Source: a bacterium 336/3 (lineage in GTDB: Bacteria; Bacteroidota; Bacteroidia; Cytophagales; Thermonemataceae). From it: 64,000 nt of DNA. Numbering within the stretch: the stretch's first letter is position 1; every line of letters begins with the position of its first letter. Positions 8,842 to 14,599 of the stretch are shown piece by piece. The notes beneath the pieces were generated by a model, which was given only the letters and a program-made list of their open reading frames with translations, did not search any database and was not told the DNA's origin. The position numbers and the translations under genes are program-made. The stretch spans positions 2,122,586 through 2,186,585 of the forward strand of contig LJIE01000001.1 in NCBI GenBank assembly GCA_001281695.1, in the 5' to 3' direction.

Positions 8842-10104
8842 TTAAGTAACTATATTAAAAATATTTTTTAATTTTCTCTCAATTAAACGCTTATCTATAT
8901 CAGATTTGCAATATTTTAAAGCATCCAAAAGAAAATCTTGCGTTTTAGAAAGATTGCCATGTTTTTTATACAATTCGGCTTTTGTAACAAGAAAAACACA
9001 TAAATGTTCTTGTGGAATGGCTTTTTCTAAAGCCTCTAATTCTTCGATGAGACTGTAATGGATAGAAACATGGCTTTCTGCAATAATTCTGTTGAGCGTG
9101 ATGTGGGGTGTTTTTTCGAGGTTTTCAAGCTCCTGATATAAAAAAATGATTTTTTGCCAATCTGTATGCTCAAAATTGGGAGCAATGCAATGTAAAGAGT
9201 TTATCAAGGCTTCCAAATGAAAACGGCTTAAAATATTTGACTGAGTAGCTAAATTCAAATAAAAATAACCTTCCTCAATAAAAATTTTATTCCACTGACT
9301 TCTGTCTTGTTCTTCCAAAATAAGCCATTCATCATTTTCGATACGAGTCGAAAAACGAGAAATATGGAAAAACATCAGAGCCATCAGGGCTTGTGTTTCG
9401 TGGTTGGAATAATGATTATCCAAAAGTAATTTTGTAAGCCTCATGGCTTCAAAACATACATCCTGATTGATGCCAGCTTGGTTTCGGGTCGTTTTATAAC
9501 CCTCATTAAACATCAGATACAATATGGCATGAACGGTTTGAATATGCGTTTCTATTTTGCTCTTGAGTTGTACATCAAAAATATTGTCAGACTCTATCAA
9601 AATAGCTTTGCTTCGTGTAAGTACCTTTTTTACAGCTTCATCAGTCATACACAAGGCACTACTGATTTCAGGTACTCCAAAGCCACATAATACATACAAA
9701 GTAAGAATAATCTGATTTTTTTGAGAAAGTTCTGTATGCAAACAAGCAAGTAACAAATAGAGCTGGCTATCTGAAATTTCCTGTTCAGATAGCTTAAAAT
9801 CAGCGTTTTGTTCAGCAATTTGATGGTAAGACTTAATTTTTGTATCAGAAACGTTTTTACTCTGTTTTTGAATAGCATTCAAGGCTTTATTTTTAGCAAC
9901 GGTCATTAGCCAAGCCGAAGGATTATCAGGAAGTCCTGAAAATCGCCATTTGATAAGAGCTGTTTCAAAAGTATCCTGAACAACATCCAAAATAGTTTCT
10001 AAATAAGCCAAACCAAATTTTTTGGATAAAATAGCTACCATCTTTCCCGAATTTTCTCGGAAAAGATGACTTGCTATGTGTTCTATGGTGTTTGTGTTAT
10101 TCAT
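8842..10104 (-). CDS. ECF sigma factor with C-terminal TPR-like extension (ECF42-like)
   Basis: A 420-residue protein. Residues 1-180 hold sigma-70 region 2 (VVQDTFETALIKWRFSGLPDNPSAWLMTVAKNKA) and region 4 (ILTLYVLCGFGVPEISSALCMTDEAVKKVLTRSK). The remaining 240 residues form the helical extension (MFNEGYKTT...) typical of the large ECF group whose genes sit beside DGPF/YCII proteins. That extension is thought to control activity in place of an anti-sigma factor. It overlaps the upstream DGPF gene by eight bases, fitting one operon on the minus strand. The regulon is unknown. Confidence 0.9.
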   Translation of the reverse strand: MNNTNTIEHIASHLFRENSGKMVAILSKKFGLAYLETILDVVQDTFETALIKWRFSGLPDNPSAWLMTVAKNKALNAIQKQSKNVSDTKIKSYHQIAEQNADFKLSEQEISDSQLYLLLACLHTELSQKNQIILTLYVLCGFGVPEISSALCMTDEAVKKVLTRSKAILIESDNIFDVQLKSKIETHIQTVHAILYLMFNEGYKTTRNQAGINQDVCFEAMRLTKLLLDNHYSNHETQALMALMFFHISRFSTRIENDEWLILEEQDRSQWNKIFIEEGYFYLNLATQSNILSRFHLEALINSLHCIAPNFEHTDWQKIIFLYQELENLEKTPHITLNRIIAESHVSIHYSLIEELEALEKAIPQEHLCVFLVTKAELYKKHGNLSKTQDFLLDALKYCKSDIDKRLIERKLKNIFNIVT

Positions 10105-10441
10105 TGGTAGGCATAATTTCTCTGATTTCTACACTTGCACCCATATCCAGAGCAGGGCAACCCTTGGCTATTTCAGTGGCTTCGGCAAGTGAGTCAGCAA
10201 GCAGAAAATAGAACCCACTGATACACTCTTTACTTTCAATATATGGTCCATCCATCACAATTCTTTTTTCACCTTTGATATGAGACCCAGCCGACTCCAA
10301 AGGACTACCTGATTTAAAATGCCCTTGAGCAACTAAATTTTCAACCCATTGAATATGCTTTTCGATATCTTCTTGCATTTGTTGGGGTGTCAGGTTACCA
10401 TAATTAGCATTTTCTCGGATAAGCATTAAAAACTCTTTCAT
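10097..10441 (-). CDS. YCII/DGPF-domain protein
   Basis: A 114-residue protein of the YCII-related DGPF family, with MLIRENANYGNLTPQQMQ at the N-terminus, VMDGPYIESKECISGFYFL in the middle and CPALDMGASVEIREI at the end. Genes of this family are regularly paired with the ECF42-type sigma gene that it overlaps here by eight bases. The partner is likely part of a sensing module, but the biochemical role of DGPF proteins is not settled. Its ATG is 225 bases from the tRNA-like array, which is transcribed in the opposite direction. Confidence 0.88.
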   Translation of the reverse strand: MKEFLMLIRENANYGNLTPQQMQEDIEKHIQWVENLVAQGHFKSGSPLESAGSHIKGEKRIVMDGPYIESKECISGFYFLLADSLAEATEIAKGCPALDMGASVEIREIMPTNE

Positions 10442-10541
10442 AAAAGTAGGATTTAAAGGTTAATAATAATGATTTTTATACAATGACAATCCACTTTTGA
10501 GTTTGGGGACAAAAAAATAAAAAAAATTAAAAATATTTTTA

Positions 10542-10564
10542 ATTACGCAATTCTATTGCGTAAT
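10542..10564. promoter_or_regulatory. Perfect palindrome upstream of the tRNA-like array (putative operator)
   Basis: Two perfect 10-base arms, ATTACGCAAT and ATTGCGTAAT, are separated by TCT. The site ends eight bases before a TATCTTTG -7 element and replaces the -33 region, the usual place for an activator or repressor dimer. It is in a very AT-rich stretch, so a GC-containing perfect repeat of this length stands out. The binding protein is not encoded in an obvious way nearby. Confidence 0.65.
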
Positions 10565-10572
10565 ATAGCATG

Positions 10573-10580
10573 TATCTTTG
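10573..10580 (+). promoter_or_regulatory. -7 promoter element of the tRNA-like array
   Basis: TATCTTTG matches the Bacteroidota TAnnTTTG consensus. Transcription would begin about 10585-10587, at the base of the first structured element. The only TTG upstream is at 10556-10558 inside the palindrome, with a 14-base gap rather than about 20. This suggests that the promoter depends on a protein bound to the palindrome. Confidence 0.6.
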
Positions 10581-10661
10581 TATCATCAGAAAGGTCAAGA
10601 ATAAATTACTTCTAAAACAACTTTTTTCCAAGTCAAAAATTTGTTCAATTACCTGATGATA
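10581..10661 (+). ncRNA. Structured RNA element E0 (GGUCAA strand first), array leader
   Basis: A hairpin with conserved strands. Strand one is GGUCAA (10593-10598), N7 GAAUAAA (10599-10605) and UUACUUC (10606-10612). Strand two is N7' UUUGUUC (10640-10646), AAUU (10647-10650) and ACC (10651-10653). N7 and N7' pair over all seven positions with one G-U. AGGU/ACCU closes the CAA/AAUU internal loop. Outside, UAUCAUC (10581-10587) pairs with GAUGAUA (10655-10661). If transcription begins near 10586 the outer helix is only partly present. Confidence 0.8.
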
Positions 10662-10665
10662 AAAA

Positions 10666-10786
10666 GAAGCAGTAGCTCAGATGGTTAGAGCGACGTAAAA
10701 TTTTGTAATTATCGTTTTGGTCAAACAAAATTTACTCCTATAGCCTTCCAAGCCGTAGGTCGCTGGTTCGAGTCCAGCCTGCTTCA
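10666..10786 (+). tRNA. tRNA-Gly(UCC)-like gene with 47-nt insert in the anticodon stem
   Basis: The acceptor stem is GAAGCAG/CUGCUUC (7 pairs), D-stem GCUC/GAGC, T-stem GCUGG/CCAGC with loop UUCGAGU, discriminator A at 10786, no encoded CCA. Read directly, the anticodon stem fails. If 10696-10742 is removed, ACG joins GC to give ACGGC-CUUCCAA-GCCGU, a perfect stem with anticodon UCC (10747-10749). The spliced length is 74. The exact joints could shift by a base or two. Discriminator A rather than the U of bacterial tRNA-Gly is unusual. It is the first of four such genes; whether it is charged or used in translation cannot be told. Confidence 0.8.
10696..10742 (+). other. Insert (intron-like) I1 carrying the permuted RNA motif
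   Basis: The order is reversed relative to E0: N7' AUUUUGU (10700-10706), AAUU, AUC, five-base loop, GGU, CAA, N7 ACAAAAU (10725-10731), UUACUCC (10732-10738). N7 and N7' are fully complementary. UUAC also pairs with GUAA at 10695-10698, whose G is the last base of the 5' exon in my assignment; A10699 is bulged. The result is an 11-pair hairpin interrupted only by the conserved CAA/AAUU loop. It is much too short for a group I or II intron. Confidence 0.75.
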
Positions 10787-10787
10787 C

Positions 10788-10857
10788 TAGTTAAGGTCAA
10801 GTGATGCTTACTTCCTATCTTTCGATAAAAGCAAATAGCATCACAATTACCTAATTA
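10788..10857 (+). ncRNA. Structured RNA element E1 between tRNA-like genes 1 and 2
   Basis: AGGU CAA (10794-10800), N7 GUGAUGC (10801-10807) and UUACUUC (10808-10814) face N7' GCAUCAC (10838-10844), AAUU and ACCU (10849-10852). The seven N7 pairs are all Watson-Crick. A UAUC/GAUA mini-hairpin follows UUACUUC. UAGUU (10788-10792) can pair with AAUUA (10853-10857) outside, leaving A10793 bulged. The element begins one base after the discriminator of tRNA-like gene 1. Confidence 0.82.
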
Positions 10858-10864
10858 AAATATG

Positions 10865-10988
10865 GAAACAGTAGTGTAATGGTAGCACACAGCCATTTTT
10901 GAGCATTTTAATTATCTTTTAAAAGGTCAAAAAAGGCTTACTTCAAAGTGGGGAGGCTGTAGTGAGGGTTCGATTCCTTCTTGTTTCT
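10865..10988 (+). tRNA. tRNA-Pro(GGG)-like gene with about 53-nt insert at the anticodon loop
   Basis: The acceptor stem is GAAACAG/UUGUUUC (last pair G-U), D-stem GUGU/GCAC, T-stem GAGGG/CCUUC with loop UUCGAUU. The anticodon stem CAGCC/GGCUG is already complete, and the insert lies at its loop side. Removing about 10895-10947 leaves loop GUGGGGA with U33, anticodon GGG (10950-10952) and G37, as expected for Pro. The joint is ambiguous by one or two bases. Unlike bacterial tRNA-Pro, pair 1-72 is G-C rather than C-G and the discriminator is U. Spliced length is about 71. No E element separates it from gene 3. Confidence 0.75.
10895..10947 (+). other. Insert (intron-like) I2 carrying the permuted RNA motif
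   Basis: N7' GCAUUUU (10903-10909), AAUU, AUCU, loop, AGGU, CAA, N7 AAAAGGC (10931-10937), UUACUUC (10938-10944). N7/N7' pairs at six of seven positions, with one mismatch. UGA (10900-10902) extends the stem by pairing with UUA (10938-10940). The AUC/GGU variant keeps pairing by U-G, a compensatory change relative to ACC/GGU. Confidence 0.75.
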
Positions 10989-11005
10989 CAAAAATAAAAA
11001 AATAC

Positions 11006-11123
11006 GAAGCAGTAGCTCAGTTGGTAGAGCACGTAAGCTTAAAAATTACCAAACATGGTCAATTTAGACTTACTTCTAACACTGTTAATGTCGTGGTCGT
11101 TGGTTCGAGTCCAACCTGCTTCG
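11006..11123 (+). tRNA. tRNA-Asn(GUU)-like gene with 45-nt insert in the anticodon stem
   Basis: The acceptor stem GAAGCAG/CUGCUUC is identical to that of gene 1. D-stem GCUC/GAGC, T-stem GUUGG/CCAAC with loop UUCGAGU, discriminator G (11123), as in bacterial tRNA-Asn. Removing 11034-11078 joins CG to ACA, giving CGACA-CUGUUAA-UGUCG, a perfect stem with anticodon GUU (11084-11086). The spliced length is 73. The insert joint lies between stem positions 28 and 29, compared with 29/30 in gene 1. It is followed by element E2. The shared acceptor stem with a different anticodon is a strong oddity. Confidence 0.82.
11034..11078 (+). other. Insert (intron-like) I3 carrying the permuted RNA motif
   Basis: GUAA (11033-11036), N7' GCUUAAA (11037-11043), AAUU, ACCA, four-base loop, UGGU, CAA, N7 UUUAGAC (11063-11069), UUACUUC (11070-11076). 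GUAA pairs with UUAC, and N7/N7' pairs at six of seven positions. The mismatch is the second base of N7', whereas in I2 it is the third. ACCA/UGGU is the best four-pair version of the small helix. The insert begins with UAA and ends with CUA. Confidence 0.78.
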
Positions 11124-11124
11124 C

Positions 11125-11190
11125 TAGCTAAGGTCAAGCAATGCTTACTTCTATTCATTGGACGAAATAGCATTTCAATTACCTAAGCTA
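11125..11190 (+). ncRNA. Structured RNA element E2 between tRNA-like genes 3 and 4
   Basis: AGGU CAA (11131-11137), N7 GCAAUGC (11138-11144), UUACUUC (11145-11151), then N7' GCAUUUC (11170-11176), AAUU, ACCU (11181-11184). N7/N7' pairs at six of seven positions. UAGCU (11125-11129) and AGCUA (11186-11190) form a perfect outer helix, separated from AGGU/ACCU by one A-A mismatch. It begins one base after the discriminator of gene 3 and ends six bases before gene 4. Confidence 0.82.
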
Positions 11191-11196
11191 AAAAAA

Positions 11197-11321
11197 GAAA
11201 TAGTGATGTAATGGTAGCATGCCAGTTATTTTGAGTTTTTTCATTATCTGTAAAAGGTCAAAAAAAGCTTACTTCAAAATCCTGTAAGGCTGGTCGTGAG
11301 GTTCGAATCCTTCCTGTTTCA
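11197..11321 (+). tRNA. tRNA-Tyr(GUA)-like gene with 55-nt insert in the anticodon stem
   Basis: The acceptor stem is GAAAUAG/CUGUUUC (7 pairs, one U-G), D-stem AUGU/GCAU, T-loop UUCGAAU, discriminator A (11321). Removing about 11226-11280 gives CCAGC-CUGUAAG-GCUGG, a perfect stem with anticodon GUA (11284-11286). The spliced length is only 70, with a three- or four-base variable loop. Bacterial tRNA-Tyr normally has a long variable arm, so this is not a standard bacterial tRNA-Tyr. The outermost T-stem pair (U-C) is mismatched. Together these make use in translation doubtful, although the fold is intact. Confidence 0.75.
11226..11280 (+). other. Insert (intron-like) I4 carrying the permuted RNA motif
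   Basis: N7' GUUUUUU (11235-11241), CAUU, AUCU, loop GUAAA, AGGU, CAA, N7 AAAAAGC (11262-11268), UUACUUC (11269-11275). N7/N7' pairs at all seven positions with one G-U, and UGA/UUA extends it. The AAUU strand has become CAUU, the only change there among the eight copies. Confidence 0.75.
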
Positions 11322-11326
11322 CTTTA

Positions 11327-11394
11327 AGGTCAATAGTTACTTACTTCTGCCGTAAGGCACTTCACTTTTACTGAACCTAGTAACTAAATTATCT
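11327..11394 (+). ncRNA. Structured RNA element E3 before the 758-residue protein gene
   Basis: AGGU CAA (11327-11333), N7 UAGUUAC (11334-11340), UUACUUC (11341-11347), then N7' GUAACUA (11380-11386), AAUU, AUCU (11391-11394). All seven N7 pairs are Watson-Crick. Inside, UGCC-GUAA-GGCA (11348-11359) forms a GNRA-capped hairpin. It ends 20 bases before the ATG of the protein gene, where it could affect translation or mark a processing site separating the tRNAs from the mRNA. Confidence 0.8.
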
Positions 11395-11414
11395 TACTTT
11401 TAAACAATACAATT

Positions 11415-13691
11415 ATGAAAAATTTACAAAAAGTAGCCCTTCGTCAAAAAGCAGTATTTATAACTGATGTACAAAATGCATCAGATAATAAGGCTATCAG
11501 ACCAACAACTGCCAATTTGGTAGCTAATTTGGCAAGATTGGGTTTTAGTGTTTCCGAACCTTTGTTGAAGGCTTTAAACCAAACTTCACCTACCTATCAG
11601 TTAGATTTATTGGAACAGTTTCGTGAAGTAATGGGCGTAAATAAAAATTGGACACCCTTAGTAAAAGGTTGGGATACACCAACAGGTGAAACGCTTACAG
11701 ACCATATCATGACTTGGTTTGCAAACGTTTTCCAAGCCAAAGGTACACGTCTGCAATGTGGACATATTATCCCTGCTGATACATTTCCTCTAGAGCGTTA
11801 CAACGGTTGCCCTTTTTGTGGAACTCCTTTCGAAAAAGGTGAAATTGAAGCCTTTGGACAAGGAAGTAAACTAAAATTACTGAATCTGTGGACTGAAAAA
11901 GAAGCAAAAGAGTTTTTTGCAGATTTGCTGACTTCCAAAACAGCTTTGGATGCTACCCAAATGGATAGCTTGAAAATATTGTTATCAGAATTCCCTTTGC
12001 CTCAAGTGGCAGTAGGAGTAAAAGAAACGTTGATAGCTGTCATTGATTTGTGTATTGAACAAAATCAACCAGAAAAAGCACAAAGTTTATTCGCTTCACC
12101 AACAGATATTTTACGTTACTTGTGGTACAAAAATACTGGATTCTTGCAAATTATAGAGCCTAAAACGATTGTAAAACGTTCTGTGAAAAATAATACATAC
12201 CGTAAAGTGGTAATCAAGCCTGATGTTAAAGGAAATGGAATAGTATTTTCTACATCAAGCACAAGTGGGCTAGCATTGCTTGAAGCTAAAAAAGATTTGA
12301 AACTCAAATACAACAGAGCAGAATGTTTGCGAGTAGCCAAATGGTTGAACGATTTGCCTATGGACACAGAGAAAATCTGTGAATCGATGCACCCTAAACG
12401 TGGTATGTGGGTTCGCTTCATCAGAGCTTTGCGACTTGCAGAATACAGCAAAAAAGCAGGTTTTGAGAAGTTAAAAGCTATCTTGGATATGTTTTACAAC
12501 GAGACATACCCAGTATGGCAGGGAACAATCAATTACTACAAACTGCGTTCTGATGTGGTAAAAACCATGAATTTGTTAAAACAACGCCCAGGTTTGTTTG
12601 CCCGTTCATTGTTTGCCAATATGTTGTGGTTTGGAAAAGATGAAGTATTGTCAGCATTTGCTGAGATTATAGACAAAGTTCCTGCTCGTTTGGTGTTTAC
12701 GCTCAATATGTATGCAGAAAACTACTTCAAAAAAGGTGGTTTTAGAACCGTAAAGCCTTTGGGTGGTGTGGCAAAAGGAGTATCAGCTAATCCGTTGTTA
12801 TCTTTATACACAGATGAGCAACTTGGAGAGATGAAAGATGGTATTGCTGATTTGTGTGTATTGGCTATGAAAAAACGTTTTGCAGCCATCCAAACAGAAA
12901 GCAAAACAATCTACATAGACCCAATGCTCTACAAAATGCCTGTGGCAATAGGTGATAGAAGTGAAAGTGTGCAAGATTTGCCTACAGCATTACAAGGTAC
13001 TCGTTTTGTGGTAGATGGTGATAAAGTTCGTTTGTTTATGCAATGGGGTACAGGAATGCCTGCTCAACACTTGGATATGGACTTGAGCTGTCATATTGCC
13101 TACGAAAATAGAACAGATTTTTGTTCATTTTCAAACTTGCATACAACAGGATGTAAACACAGTGGTGATATCCGAAGTATCCCAGATAAAGTAGGTACAG
13201 CCGAATACATCGAGATTTCGGTAAGTGAATTACAAAAAGCGAAAGCAAAATACGTAACATTTACTTGTAATGCTTACAGTAACGGCTCTATCACACCTAA
13301 TTTGGTGATTGGTTGGATGAATAGCAAACACCCTATGAAAATCTCTGAAAGAACAGGTGTAGCTTACGATCCTGCTTGTGTACAACACCAAGTTCGTGTA
13401 ACACAAAAATTAACCAAAGGTTTGGTTTTTGGGGTGTTGGATGTAGAGGCAGCAGAGATAGTATGGCTTGAAATGCCTTTTGATGGACAAGTAGTACAAG
13501 GCTTAGATTTGAGAAATATCAAGGCTTTGTTAGGAAAATTAGAGAGCAAATTAAGTGTAGGTAACTTGCTTGCTATCAAGGCAGAAGCTCAGAATTTGAC
13601 AATCCTTGAAACTGCTGAAAATGCAGATGAAGTGTATGATGCAAATTGGGCTATCAATTCGGCGGCTGTAACTAAATTGCTTGTGGATTAA
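11415..13691 (+). CDS. Unrecognised array-associated protein with zinc motif and TerD-like C-terminus
   Basis: A 758-residue protein of unknown family. Visible parts are a CxH...CxxC putative zinc site (Cys115, His117, Cys132, Cys135); a long helical middle (about 200-500) rich in Leu/Lys with KLRSDVVKTMNLLKQRPGLFARSLF, recalling alpha-helical repeats of RNA-binding proteins; and, near 540-660, a beta-rich segment (DMDLSCHIAYEN, then HSGD) reminiscent of TerD domains. I looked for TROVE/Ro60 hallmarks and did not find enough. It starts 20 bases after element E3, so it is almost certainly in the array transcript. I infer that it binds or processes the structured RNAs. The TerD resemblance is weak and needs a profile search. 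Confidence 0.7.
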   Translation: MKNLQKVALRQKAVFITDVQNASDNKAIRPTTANLVANLARLGFSVSEPLLKALNQTSPTYQLDLLEQFREVMGVNKNWTPLVKGWDTPTGETLTDHIMTWFANVFQAKGTRLQCGHIIPADTFPLERYNGCPFCGTPFEKGEIEAFGQGSKLKLLNLWTEKEAKEFFADLLTSKTALDATQMDSLKILLSEFPLPQVAVGVKETLIAVIDLCIEQNQPEKAQSLFASPTDILRYLWYKNTGFLQIIEPKTIVKRSVKNNTYRKVVIKPDVKGNGIVFSTSSTSGLALLEAKKDLKLKYNRAECLRVAKWLNDLPMDTEKICESMHPKRGMWVRFIRALRLAEYSKKAGFEKLKAILDMFYNETYPVWQGTINYYKLRSDVVKTMNLLKQRPGLFARSLFANMLWFGKDEVLSAFAEIIDKVPARLVFTLNMYAENYFKKGGFRTVKPLGGVAKGVSANPLLSLYTDEQLGEMKDGIADLCVLAMKKRFAAIQTESKTIYIDPMLYKMPVAIGDRSESVQDLPTALQGTRFVVDGDKVRLFMQWGTGMPAQHLDMDLSCHIAYENRTDFCSFSNLHTTGCKHSGDIRSIPDKVGTAEYIEISVSELQKAKAKYVTFTCNAYSNGSITPNLVIGWMNSKHPMKISERTGVAYDPACVQHQVRVTQKLTKGLVFGVLDVEAAEIVWLEMPFDGQVVQGLDLRNIKALLGKLESKLSVGNLLAIKAEAQNLTILETAENADEVYDANWAINSAAVTKLLVD

Positions 13692-13693
13692 CC

Positions 13694-13720
13694 AAAGTGG
13701 GTACATAGTGTACCCACTTT
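13694..13720 (+). promoter_or_regulatory. Strong intercistronic hairpin
   Basis: AAAGTGGGTACA and TGTACCCACTTT form 12 pairs around a TAG loop, three bases after the stop of the 758-residue gene and 17 bases before the next ATG. No T-run follows, so it is unlikely to be a simple terminator. It may protect the upstream mRNA 3' end or lower expression of the two nucleotidyltransferases. Confidence 0.65.
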
Positions 13721-13736
13721 ATAAAAAATTACAACT

Positions 13737-14501
13737 ATGGACTTTCCATATCCTTATTATTTGTATGGTTCTGACGACTCCCAAGATCAAGATGTAATCA
13801 TCTGGATACCTGATACTTTAATGCCACCTACACAACAAGAAAGAAAAATCTTGGTTCAAAATTTGGTACAAACTTATCAGAAACCTTGGAATGCTACTTT
13901 AGTAACCATCAAGGATGGCTATTTGTCAGATACCATTTATCCAAAAGCATGGATAGATGGTTTGAATAATTCTTTATACACCACATATCATTTACATACA
14001 CAAAAACATTCTAACCCCATTGGGGGTTTAATGAAAAGGAATAAACTTTTAGGAATTTATAAAACAGCCCGAACAACACTTACATTGCTGACTCGTACAC
14101 ATTTAAGAACGTCTGTCCGTCCTGTAGTCAATGGAGTACACCCTTTCGAAATGAAACTAAAGGCTTTGGAGAAGGTGAATTTTTTTGAAATAGAAGATTT
14201 TAATCAAAAAAATACCAAAAACGAAGACATTTGGAAAACGATTGCATTCTATTTGGGACAAAATATTTCTCTCATTGAAAATAACATAGAAATTTATACA
14301 AAAAAAGATTTGGTAAAGTATCACCCAAATCTTGAAAATTTGGTTTATAGAAAGGCTATCACAATCCAAGAAAAGCAGATTTTACAAACTTATTTGGAAT
14401 ATTGGCTTACCATGGCAGAGCATTATGGGATTTATACTTCAGAAGGGATATTTTTGAAATGTAATGATGAAACCATAAACATGAAAGATGAAATTTTTTG
14501 A
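13737..14501 (+). CDS. Pol-beta-type nucleotidyltransferase-like protein (paralogue 1)
   Basis: A 254-residue protein starting MDFPYPYYLYGS. The GSDDSQDQDV motif (residues 11-20) fits the hG[GS]...DxD signature of the Pol-beta nucleotidyltransferase superfamily: Gly-Ser followed by two catalytic aspartates. The rest is helical with LNNSLYTTYHLH (about 82-93) and FYLGQNISL, both conserved in the following paralogue. Its place in a transcript with tRNA-like genes suggests that its substrate is RNA, perhaps end repair or nucleotide addition; that is inference. It resembles in outline the Pol-beta proteins associated with RNA ligation systems, but I cannot assign a subfamily. Confidence 0.75.
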   Translation: MDFPYPYYLYGSDDSQDQDVIIWIPDTLMPPTQQERKILVQNLVQTYQKPWNATLVTIKDGYLSDTIYPKAWIDGLNNSLYTTYHLHTQKHSNPIGGLMKRNKLLGIYKTARTTLTLLTRTHLRTSVRPVVNGVHPFEMKLKALEKVNFFEIEDFNQKNTKNEDIWKTIAFYLGQNISLIENNIEIYTKKDLVKYHPNLENLVYRKAITIQEKQILQTYLEYWLTMAEHYGIYTSEGIFLKCNDETINMKDEIF

Positions 14502-14599
14502 AATTGAGAAAATAGAGATAAGAGAAAGGAAATAAGATGGTGCACAAATCAAAACTCTTTTCTCCAAATTCTTTGTTCTTACATCTAAACAAAATAATT

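Noticed and set aside
10640..10654. AAUUACC strands as loop B of a hairpin ribozyme
   Set aside because: The AGAA and AAAC segments of the hairpin ribozyme core are absent; only a short AUUACC match remains.
10696..11280. tRNA inserts as group I introns
   Set aside because: Inserts are 45-55 nt and lack P3-P7 core elements; group I introns are several times longer.
10696..11280. Archaeal-type bulge-helix-bulge introns
   Set aside because: A three-base CAA bulge next to a three- or four-pair helix looks similar, but the opposite side is AAUU and the deduced joints are not placed in three-base bulges across a four-pair helix.
11415..13691. Ro60/TROVE protein with Y RNAs
   Set aside because: The context is suggestive, but I could not find TROVE motifs or a MIDAS-type vWA domain in the sequence.
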